Source of the DNA: Strongylocentrotus droebachiensis | Lineage: Eukaryota > Echinodermata > Echinoidea > Camarodonta > Strongylocentrotidae | Assembly: GCA_035222895.1 (NCBI GenBank) | Contig: JAVYIG010002109.1 | Location: 62,001 to 126,000, forward strand | DNA: 64,000 bases | Direction of reading: 5' to 3' | In this document: piece after piece, positions 47,101-59,100 of the stretch | Numbering within the stretch: position 1 is the stretch's first letter | How the letters are laid out: every line of letters begins with the position of its first letter | The notes under the pieces: model-generated | The model's input: the letters and a program-made list of their open reading frames with translations, nothing else | Databases searched by the model: none | What the model was told of the DNA's origin: nothing | Made by a program: the position numbers and the translations under genes

Positions 47101-50100
47101 CCTACCTTAAGCTCCGGCAGCCATTACAGCGCTCTAGCATTCCTAGGAATAATTCTACCAGGTACCTATTTTTCTCACCTCATCCCCTTCCTCATCCTCT
47201 TTCCTCTTCCTCTTTCTCTTCCTTTTCTTTTTCCTCCTCCTTTTTCTCTTCCTGATGATAAAGTTCTCTATGTTGTTCTCTCTATCCTTGCAGGAGGACC
47301 AGGCCAGTGCTACCTGCTTGATCCTGGCCTGCTCCACAGCTTCCAGTGATCAGACCATTGCTGACTGGGCCACCCAAGCTTTCTTTCTTTACGGTGGGGA
47401 ACCTGGGGGAATCATGATGGACCAGCAGCCTCCCCCAGTGGCTAATCTGGCTGCCGTCTTTGGTTAGTAGTACAATGAAACTTGTTTATAAAGAGGGCTT
47501 TATAATAAGTGAGACAAGAAAGGTGGCCTTTATTTATTACACATTTTTATTGAGAATTGTTGTTAAAGTGTTCAAGCAAGTGGTCAATATTGCTGCAGTC
47601 TTTGGGGTGGGGGGGGGGAGATTACAAAAAAGCAGTCTGGGATTCAAATCCCAATCCGGCACTAATGTCCTTTGGAAAGGCATTAATCCACATTTGCCAC
47701 TCTCCACCAAGGTGTAGGGGCCTGGTGTCAGCGAATTATGACCTACTGCACATGTAAACTGATTACCATCTCCCTTTAAGGCTGCTAGTGAGCTGTCTTA
47801 GATAAGAGTAAAACACTTAGCCAAAAGCTTCAACTGGATACCCAAATTGGCTAAATATTTCATCTAAGCTGAGTAAAATGCTTGTATTTCTGACATATTT
47901 CTGCGTTGGGCTCTCTCTATTCGGTTGCTTCATTTAGGAACATTGAGTATGAACATGCATGCATTGTATTCCCAGTATATAACCTAATACATATCCCAAA
48001 ATATAATCCAATACATAAACCATATACATAACCCAATTTATAACCCAATATGTATCCCAATAGATAATTCATTCCTGGGTACTTTGGAAGAACCATCCAT
48101 AAAATCTTATACATGTGTTTATTATTATATGAGATTCATTTTTAAAGTGTGAACTTGTTAGCAACGTTGCATAATGTTCTCTCCATGACTGCAGGAGCCA
48201 CGACCCCCGTGGTTGGCCAGACAGGTCACGACACCACCCACCGGCCCTTTGGCAGCCCCGGAGGCGCAACGCCCGGATCAATGCGCCCCGCGGTTGCCTC
48301 CACACCTTTCCACCAGTCCACGCCCGCCAATCAGCCACCCATGTCTGGTCTCCCTCGATACGCCCAGCTGTCGGGTAAATTCCAGGGACTGTGCCTGTAC
48401 TACGGCAGAATCGTCAGGTAATATGAAGTATGAAATAGCCTGGACTTCTCCCACAAGAATAGATACCTTAAACACTTGATTGTACCAAGGAGTTTTAAGA
48501 GATGGAGTCACATCTAGCTCATTCCCTTTGTACCATCTTCGATGCCGCCAGGAGAAAATATGTCAGTCATGTGCTAGACAAAAGATTCCTGCCTAGCTAA
48601 AGAAATTACGGTCCTTTGATTAGATATATGAAAACTTCTATCTATGTCCATAATAACAAGTGAGAATGGAAAATGTTGATATAACACGATCTACTTGTTA
48701 CCATTGTATAATGTGCAGGCCCATGTGGGAGCATCGTCTGGTGAAAGAAGTACCTGTCATTGGACACCAACCCCTCAAGACATTGGTGAGTTCAAGGGCT
48801 GAAAAGTGACCCATATATGAGGACATTCCTCTTTTTCTAATTGCTCATTGAAATCTGTAAGTGTCATGATAGTTATGGTATATTGTTCACTCATGTTAAG
48901 CTTTGTTATTGTCCTTTTATTATTTCATTAAAATATTTATCCTTTTTCCGATTTTGCATCTTTCTAAGTTCTAGTTCATGCTGGTTGTGTAATATCCTAT
49001 ACAATATCATATGTGTATTACCCTATATTGTATACCTCATACATAGATTCTAATTCACTGATTGGTCAAAAGTGTATCACATGACAAGGCGCATCTCAAT
49101 CTATCGTTGCGTCAGAGGGTTTTGGCATTCTATCAATTGACCTAAGGTCAAATGATAGAACGTCAAAACCCTGTGATAGAACACGTAACCCCTCCGGGAC
49201 TTTTGCACACACACAGAGCGTAAAAGATTTTAAATGCCTCCAGCGGGCAACTTCCGCGATGTCACGGCGCTCACGCCTTGCAATTTACTAGCTGCAGTAA
49301 CTGCAGTACGTGTATAGATTGGATTTTCATATCTTGGATTTCTTTCAGCGTTGGATATTTGTAACTTTGAACTTCGAAAGACTGTAAATATGTTACATAG
49401 ACCCTTGATCTTGGATTTCTTTTCTAGACCTATTCATGATCAATGAAAAGGATGAGGTATATAAAACAAATATGGACTGCCCTGTAACGGATGATGGGTG
49501 AATTATCCGACTCCCTCAGTGGTGTTCATACCGGCCCTTCTAGGGCCGGTATGAACACCACTGAGGGAGTCAGATAACCCTATACTGTATCATATATGTA
49601 ATATCCTTTACTGTATCACATGTGTAATACCCTATACTGTATCACATGTGTAATACCCTATACTGTATCACATGTGTAATACCCTATACTGTATCACATG
49701 TGTAATACCCTATACTGTATCATATGTGTAATACTCTATACTGTATCACATGTGTAATACCCTATACCGTATCGCATGTGTAATATCCTATACTGTATTC
49801 CTTTCAGATGTCCTTGAGCACTGGAAGCCATGAGTTGAGTTCTGTGCTGAGAGACATGAAGGCATTGAAGACCTTTCTGGAGAAGAACTCACAATACACC
49901 ATGATGGCTGAAAAGTGAGTGTGTCTCAACCCCTTACTTGCCCCCGTTGGCATATGCTCTGCATGTTACGACAATCCTGTTGACGATGGTTCTATGTGAA
50001 TTGCCCCCTAGACAATCACCCCTCCCCCCTGGCAATTAACAGTGGGACAATTACCTCCTCCCTCATTAAAATTTCCAATAGGACAATTCCCCCTAGGACA

Positions 50101-53100
50101 AGAAATAGTGAAATGAAACAAAGTAAAGTCAAAGATTTAAAAAGAAATATAAGTCTATTTTTAACCGAAAAATGAAGATTGTTGGTGTTGGTACTAATAG
50201 TATAAATTGAATGACTGCTATATAACACCAGCCAAAAACATTACAATGCTAATTTATCAATGCGTCAAGTGGACAGTTCCTCATAAAGGAATATTCATTT
50301 GGTTACAATCTTTCACTCACTGTTACATTTCAAGCCCTGTTATCTCGTAAGTGCTCACTGTTACATAAATTGCAAAATTATATAATCCTCTTTCTTTATC
50401 AGTGCTCTTTCACTTACCTTGAAATTTAAAACCCCTATATATTTGTTGGTGCTCTTAAATTTAATTTTGAAATTGTATTCCCTCTTTCTTTTGTTTCAGC
50501 ATGGCAAATAGCATGCCTAGCAACAACATGATGCGAGGAGATAGTCTTGTTTCTGGAGGTCCTGCGCTGCAGAGAGAGCATCTCAGGATGAGAGGTAAGG
50601 CAATAGCGCCCTCTTTATTGTAACCTTTATTACCAGGGGGTGTTTCACAAAGATCCTAAGTTGAACTTATCTCTAAGTTGGACTTAAAAAATATGGAAAG
50701 CCATTAGCATTTTTGAACATATTTGTAAAAGTTATTTTAATAGGCATGAAATGTTGATTCAAATCATTCATATTTTCTATTATCAAGGAAATTTCATGTT
50801 CTTAATGTGGAATTTATGAAAAGTCTAAAATACTTGGAATTTTTGCTTTTTAATATATTTTATTTCAAGGCTAAAAAATGGCTCTCCATAATATTTAAGT
50901 CCAACTTAGAGTTAAGTCTGACTTAGGATCTTTGTGAAACACCCCCCAGGAACAGTGAAAGCCAGGCAAAGAAGAGGCAGGCCTGCTATTTCCTGGTTGA
51001 AAGACATTCACATATGGACAGGGAAACAGCTGACAGAGAAGAATGGGATAAACCTGTGATGGCCACAGACAGCAGCGCAGCTAGCGCCACCTGACTGAAG
51101 GAAGAAGAAGAAGATATGAATTTAGTTTGTCTTTCTGCACACACCGATGTTTTAGTTTGTCCGCAAGTCTACTCACAAATTTGCTTTTAAATTATTGCGA
51201 AGTGCAAGTTTTGTTTTCAGATATTTTGAACATTTCCGATATGACAGCATGCAACCCCAAGCAAACATGGTTCCTTTTGAAAAAGAAAAAAACAAGTACC
51301 AAACACCGACTTATTTTTGTCATTGTGTTTTGTAGTTACAGTCAAACCTGGTTTAGCAGCCACCTGCATGGAAAGACCACTTGTCTACAAAGACCACATT
51401 TCTTGTTTCCCTAGATAATGGTTTCTCATTGAAACATGTAATAAAGGAACCCGTACATAAAGACCACCTGCCTGTTAAGACCACCTGCCTGTTAAGACCA
51501 CTTTTCTTGTCTCCTTTGAGCAGTCTTTATATACAGGCTTCACGGTACTCTAAAAGCAAGGACAAACATTTACATGGATTACCTTTTCCTCCGATGGGAG
51601 CTTTGTTTTCATTATGCCTATATTGTAAAATTCTTAACAGAAGTAACAGCTAAGCAATGATTGAATTTCTTTTCTTTTGTTTCTGTATGATTCATTTGTC
51701 AAGCCGAGATCTATGCTAATGAGAGACAGTCTCTGGTGAATCTGCAGAAGCTAGTTGACATGACCGTTGAGGTTCTGGACATGCTGAAGCTACTCTGCTA
51801 TCATCAATTCCACGTTGTAGCCGCAACACTTTCTCAGGTAATTGTATAGTAATAATAATAATAATAATAATCATAGAAGTACGCAAGTAAAAAGTTACCT
51901 GTGTTTCATAAAGCTGTTCGTAAAGTTGCACATGACTTTACGAACGACTTGTATATGTAGTGCTAGACAGGATGCCCAATCATTTTTTAACTGCATGAAC
52001 TATAGTTGAACTGTGCAGATGTAGACTAACATTCTTATCATAACAAACATTTTTAATACAAATTATATTTTTTGCCATGATTGAATTGAGGTTATTGGAA
52101 ATATAGTCACACTTTGTGAAAACATCAGGAAAAACTTTGGGCATCCTATCTGGCACTTCATATTCAAGCTGTTCTTAAAGTCATGCGTAACTTTAGGAAC
52201 AGCTTTATGAAACACCCCCCAGAACAGTATTTTTCTACTGATTGAGAAGAAAGAACTATTTTCAAGTTACATCACCAATCAAATGAACCTTGCAGGATCT
52301 TAAAGCTTCCAAGAATATTGTCGACTACATTCTCAAGCTTTTATCCAAAATGTCATGTAAATGTTAAAGTAATGTATCATACAACTTTTCTTGACTTCTT
52401 CAATATTTAGATGTGCATGTCAATGTCGAAATGAAAAGAAATGTTGCATTAAAATTTAGACTTAAAAGCCCCACAGCACTAGTTTGGCCAGGAAGGACTA
52501 GACCTCCCTGCATGGTCACTGACAGGTGGTTATCTCATCAAATAAGTTCTCAAATAACATTTAAAAAAGGGGATCATGGGGGACCAATGGTCACCGATTA
52601 GGCATTGTTTGTTATATAGAGGGCACAAGTAGCTATAAGTAGTGCAGTGGGGCTTTAACGGGATATTTCTCTTTTGTGCAGATGGATCAAGAAGAACTGA
52701 AGAAAATGACATTTAGAGATCTTGTATTACGAGGAAAAGAGGTGAGTTATTCTGTTCTTTAATTATTTAGTGACCTTAGGTTACAGATCATGGTTTTTCA
52801 AATGTAAAGTTCATGATTTACATTTATTTCCCTCCTGTAGGTTAATTTTTTTGTAGACTTATAACACACGGATATATCCCTTTTCATAATCATTATTCCT
52901 ATCAATACCACCACCATCATTATCATAATCATCAGTATTACCATCACTGGTATGATCATCATCAACAGCAGCACCACAAATACCACCCCCACCACCACAA
53001 CCATGATCATTATCATCATCATCATCATAATTTTTGTTTGTAATTTTATTTTGTGTGTGTGTGTTTGTGTGTGTTTGTTGGTGTGCTCTGAGAGTGTATG

Positions 53101-56100
53101 TGTAATGTCTGGCATTTGTGCTAATTGCAGAACTTCTATTACTTCTACTTCTACTCAGTCTTCATTTTGTATTGATTGCAACTCTATTATATTCCCATTT
53201 AATTATATTATCGATGATAACAAATTTTACTGGTCTGTATATACTTATTTTCATATGAATTCTCATGTTGACCTTAGTAAACTTCAGGGTTTGAAATTTA
53301 ATCCATTTGATACAGATTTCATGAGAACATCTGAGAATGAACTTTTTGATTGTGATTCTAATTCTATAAATGCTGTTGTAAATCCATGTAAATATGTATT
53401 TGCTGATGATTTTTGTAGTAATTTCTCATGTAAACATTCACATTTTTCAATGCTACATTTAAATGCTAGGAACTTAAAGAAAAATTTTGATGAATTTCAA
53501 ATACTATTATCTTCTCTTTCTTATGAATTTAGTATTATTGGTATATCTGAAACGTGGTTTAGTAATAGTACAGAGTTGTCATTATTTAAGTTGGATAATT
53601 ATAATCTTCTACAATCATGTAGGGCCACACGTAGAGGTGGTGGAATTGCCCTTTATGTTAAAAAAGATTTAAATGTAACACTGCGATCCGACATTTCTTT
53701 TAATGCACCTGCATATGAGATTATTTTTATTGAAATTCAAGGAAAACCGAAGCCAATTACCATTGGTTGTGTATATAGACCTCCAAATACTAATATAAAT
53801 TGCTTTTATGATAAAATTAATGACATTCTAGTAAAACTGGAAAGTGAGCGAAGAGATGTTTATATTATGGGTGATTTCAATATTGATTTACTGAACAATA
53901 ACACACATTGCAAAACAACTGATTTTCTAGATTTAATGTTTTCTTTTAATATGTATCCTTTGATTTCAAAACCCACTCGTATTACATCTTATAAAGCATC
54001 ATTAATAGATAATATATTTACTAATACAATTCATAAAAGTAAATATTCAGGACTCATTTATTCCGATCTCTCTGATCATTTCCCAATATATTGTTTATGT
54101 AAAGATAAAGAAAACTATTTTGTTCCAACTCACAATAAGAATTATAAGAAAAGATTAGTCGATGACAAAGGAATATTTATGTTCAAGGAGAAACTTGGTA
54201 CAACTGATTGGCACACAATATATGATAACAATGATGTAAATGTATGTTATGACTATTTTATTGACAAGTTTCGTACGTTATATGATGAATGTTTTCTTGT
54301 ATGTACTTCAACATCACGCAAATTTAGTCATAAAGTACAATTTAAGAAACCCTGGATAACTAATGGTATTTTGAGATCAATTAAGCGTAAACATAGAATG
54401 TATAAAGTTGCAGTTCATACATTAAATACAAGGAAGAAAATAATATATAATGATTATAAAAACAGGTTAACTTCTATAATTAGAGCTTCAAAAGCTCAAT
54501 ATTATTCCAGGTTATTCTATTCAGTCAAAGGTGACATGGTTAAAACGTGGCGAGAAATTAATAATTTACTTGGAAAAAATAAACATAGTTCATTACCACA
54601 GAAAATGTTTGATGAGAATTTATCTTTCCATTCTTCAAAAGATAAAGCGCAGGCTTTCAACTCTCTTTTTATCAACATGGCTAAAAAACTTTCAGCGTCA
54701 ATTCCAAATTCATCTAAATCATTTAACGACTTTTTGACCGCACCATGCATGTCCTCTTTGTTTCTGAATCCAACTTCCTCTCATGAAATAATTAGTCTCT
54801 GTCATGAACTCAAAATGTCTAAAGCAACCGGTCCAGATGATGTATTAACTTCTGTGTTAAAAAAATGTATACACTTTTTTGTGGACCCATTGTGCAATAT
54901 CTATAATAAATCTCTTGTCTCAGGAATATTTCCTAACAAACTTAAAGTGGCCAAAGTTATTCCGTTATACAAAAAAGGACCAGTAGGTAATATTGAAAAT
55001 TACAGGCCAATTGCACTGTTGTCAACTTTTTCAAAATTATTCGAAAAGATTATGTTTAAAAGACTTTATACATTTTTGTTAAAAAATAATTCCTTAGCTT
55101 CAGAGCAATTTGGTTTCCGGAAAAATCATTCCACGTCTTTAAGCATATTAAACCTTACAAATTATATAGCGAGTGCATTTGATGAAGGGAAATTTTGTTG
55201 TGGAGTATTTATGGATCTCTCCAAAGCATTTGATACCATCGACCATCACATCCTGCTAAAAAAATTGCATTATTATGGTATAAGAGGTGTTCCTCTAGAA
55301 TGGTTTAGGAGTTTATTTATTAGAAAGAAAACAGTATGTGATGGCCGATGGTACAGAATCTGATTGTTTGTGTATTAATACGGGTGTCCCACAGGGATCT
55401 GTGCTCGGGCCACTGTTATTTCTGTTGTACATTAATGATATTTTAAATTCCTCAAGTATTTTAAAATTTTCATTATTTGCTGATGACACTGCTGTTATTT
55501 CTTCTCATAAAGATATTAATTTACTAATTAGTAATATAAATTATGAATTAAGGAAAATAAGTGAGTGGTATATTTGTAATAAGTTGTTTCTTAATGCCGA
55601 AAAAACCCACTATGTAATTTTTCATTCTAAACAAAAAAGGATTCCTAGTCATGTTGCCCCGGTGCGTATTAAAGATGATGTTCTTAAGAAAACTGATATT
55701 GTTGAATTTTTAGGTATCAAACTTCATGAATCACTTGACTGGTGCCACCATATTACCCATATTTGTTCAAAAATTTCAAGGGGGGTTGGTATCATGTCAT
55801 TCTTTAAAAAGACGTTGCCGAAACATATATTATTAACTATTTACAACAGTATTGTTTTACCGCATATCAACTACTGTAATATTATTTGGGGTAATACTTA
55901 CAAGACTCATTTATATAAAATTCATATTCTTCAGAAACGTGCTGTTCGTATAATTTCTAATTCTAACTATTTGACTTCAAGTGCTCCTTTGTTTTATGAT
56001 TTAAAATGTTTGCCAGTCTTTGACCTCATAAAATTAAACAATTTAGTCTTCATGTTCAAATTTCATAAACAAGAGCTCCCATCAATATTTAATAACATGT

Positions 56101-59100
56101 TTAAAACAAATTCTTTTTACCATTCTTACGAAACCAGAAATAAATCAAACTATCATTACCCCTTTGTACGTACTTCCTTGACCCAACACACTTTAAGATT
56201 CCAGGGTATACATGATTGGAATTCCTTACCTTATAATTTAAAAAGTAGTTCAACCCTATCAAAGTTTAAATATTCATGTAAACAGTTCTTGTTTAAATCA
56301 AATGAAGTGCACTGAGTAGATTTTTTTTTTCTTTTTTTTCTTTCTTCTGTACAATGTTCTGCCTGCAGTGTGTGTTGGTGTGTCTGTATGCATGTGAATG
56401 AATGAGGGTGGGTGTATGTTTGTTTTGATAAGTTTTACAATATTTGTTATAATAATTTGCTTGTATGATTACTTTTGTACAGGGCCCCATTCCCACAAGC
56501 TTTGCTTTTATTGGGGTCCTTCCGATTTTGCTGTTAATTTGATATGTATTTTATTTTGAATTTTAATGGAAAATAAATGAAATGAAAAATGAAATAGTGG
56601 AGTCTCGTATAACGCTCATGTCTGGCATATTGCCTCTCTTGGCGCTCCATTATTACCCTGGCTTTGGCACGGCTGTCGTTACAGCACTGGAGTATTTTAA
56701 GGGATTAATCCCTGACAAATACCCTTTTACCTCATTTGAGTCGAGTGAGGCATGATGTCTTACCAAAGGGTGATAGTACTGCAACAGGGATTTGAACCCT
56801 ATACCTTCAGGTTCACAGTGTGGAGACTTATCCACTGGACCACAACACCTCTAAACCTCATCATCTTCTTCATCATCACCTCTACCACTATCATCAACTT
56901 TAGTACACAATATATAGTAGAGTTTATATGTATCTTTTTTTTGTTATGTACCAATCGTTATTGATAACCAGTAAATATTGTGATATTAGTTTTGATTTAA
57001 TAAAACATACAAATAAAATTTTAAAAAAATATATAGTAGAGTTATCAATACAAGTTAAAGTGATCATATTATTGGCATCATTTATCATCGCTTTAGTGTC
57101 ATGGTCGAGTGGTTTAAGGCGCTTGACTGGAGATGCGAAGGTCTAAGGGTTCAAATCACGACATGGCACTAATATCTTTTGGCAAGATATTTACCTGCAC
57201 TTGCTACTTTCCACCCAGGTGTTAAATGGGTACCCGGTAGGATGCGAAAGTTCATGTGGTTGGATGAGCAAGTGTGCGCTTGTAAAATGGCGAGTGGCGA
57301 GCGGAAAATGTGCATACATTGTGTGCGGGTAAGCCTGAATCCGATGACCGGGGAAATAATATATCTGTAAAGCGTTTAGGCACATTGTTTTGATGTATTG
57401 GGCGCTATATAAAAGTGGAATATTATTATTATCATCAACATTTTTGTATTTTTCTCTTGTTTGACTCATTAGATGTGCGGTAGTCTCATCACAGCCCTCA
57501 TCAACCGATACATCGGAGACAACAGCACAACGGATACTATCAGTAACCGACTGAGGGAAGTGTGCCCATCACTCTACAGCACCAATGATGCCACATGTAC
57601 AAAGGTCAGACAAGACAGCCCTTAAGCTCAGAAAATGCTTCTTAAAGCCCCTCTGCACTAATTTGGCATAGAGGTATTAGACCTCCCTGCAAGGCCACTG
57701 GCAGGTGGTTAACTCATCAACTCAGCTCTCAATCAACATGAGAAAAAGGGGATCATGGGGGACCAACAGGCACCAATTAGGCATTGATTGCTGTATAGAG
57801 GGCGCAAGTAGCTATAATTAGTGCAGTGGGGCTTTAGAATAAGACACAAATAAGATACTCAAACTTTTAAGTTTGCAAGGCCGCTGTGGCTATGTAATAG
57901 ACAAAGTGTAACATGAGCGACTGTGAATATGCTAAAATGATGTGTCCATTTATTTCCCACTGTCTTCCAGTGGAGGTCTCCCTAACATGGGTTCTTTGAA
58001 AAGAGTGAAATCAGTTATCAAGAGAGCTTCATATTGGGACACTTTTCAGGGTTCCCGTAGTCATGGAAAAACCTAGAAAGTCATGGACAAATTAATTTTT
58101 CTGGAAAATCATGAAAGTCATGGAAAATTCAAACAACAGTCTTAGAAATTCATGGAAAGTCATGGATGTTGAGAGGGGAGATGGAGGTAATCACAAACAC
58201 AAATAACTGCGTAGTATTTGTACGCCGCTGCAACCCATACAAAATTATGCTTATCTAGCCATGGAAAAAGGCACTAATGGGTCATGGAAAGCCATGGAAT
58301 TTGGTTCTCAAATTACTGTGGGAACCCCGACTTTTCATTTAAGGCCTCCTTGCAATAATCTTTTAACTAGCAGGACCCGTGGAAAATCCACAGGATTCTA
58401 GGGGAGGCTAGGGTGGGGGGTTAAATAGATAGAGGCCTATGTGCTATCGAAAATAAAATTAGATTATTTTTATGTAGACAATTTTTATAATATATGCTGT
58501 TTGACCATGAGTGGCGCACCGTAGCAAAAACTATGTCGGGTAGGATCTCGATAAGTACGATTTATTTGCATTATTATTGTTGTGATTTCAATCTAGTTTT
58601 CATGAAAAAAGTAAAAAGGCAGAAGCTTGGATTATGATTTTGTTGGCATTGTTCACAAAATTTGTATAATAACTTTTAAAGTAAAGATTTTACGCGAAAA
58701 ATCGGACGGTTTGTGCCAATATGTAGCTGCCAGCTGCATGCAGTGCACAAATTGACTCGACTGTGCGTGTGACTGTGAGCGTAGAATCCAGTGAACAATT
58801 TTTTTTTTTTCAAGGGCTCGATCTATATCAAATTTTTGGGAAATTTTCGGGGGTTACTTTTTCAACTTTCGGGGGCTCTTTTTTCTTGGGCTAATTTTTC
58901 ATTAATTCATTTAAGGATAGTTTTTTTAGTTTGGTGTTACGTAAAAAAGGCGTACTTTCTGCGTCAAGTTTCTACGCCAAAAGTACGCGAATTGTTTAAA
59001 ACTACATTTTTTGCGTCCATCTTGCGTACCCCTTTGCGTCCTTCAGGGTATAGTAACGTAGGCCAGCGTACTCTCAGCGTAGTTGGTACGCAACTCTACT

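Noticed and set aside
57096..57170. Possible functional tRNA gene
   Set aside because: A and B boxes are present, but no acceptor-stem pairing or sensible anticodon arm was found, and it continues into a SINE body with a homologous copy at 47,639.
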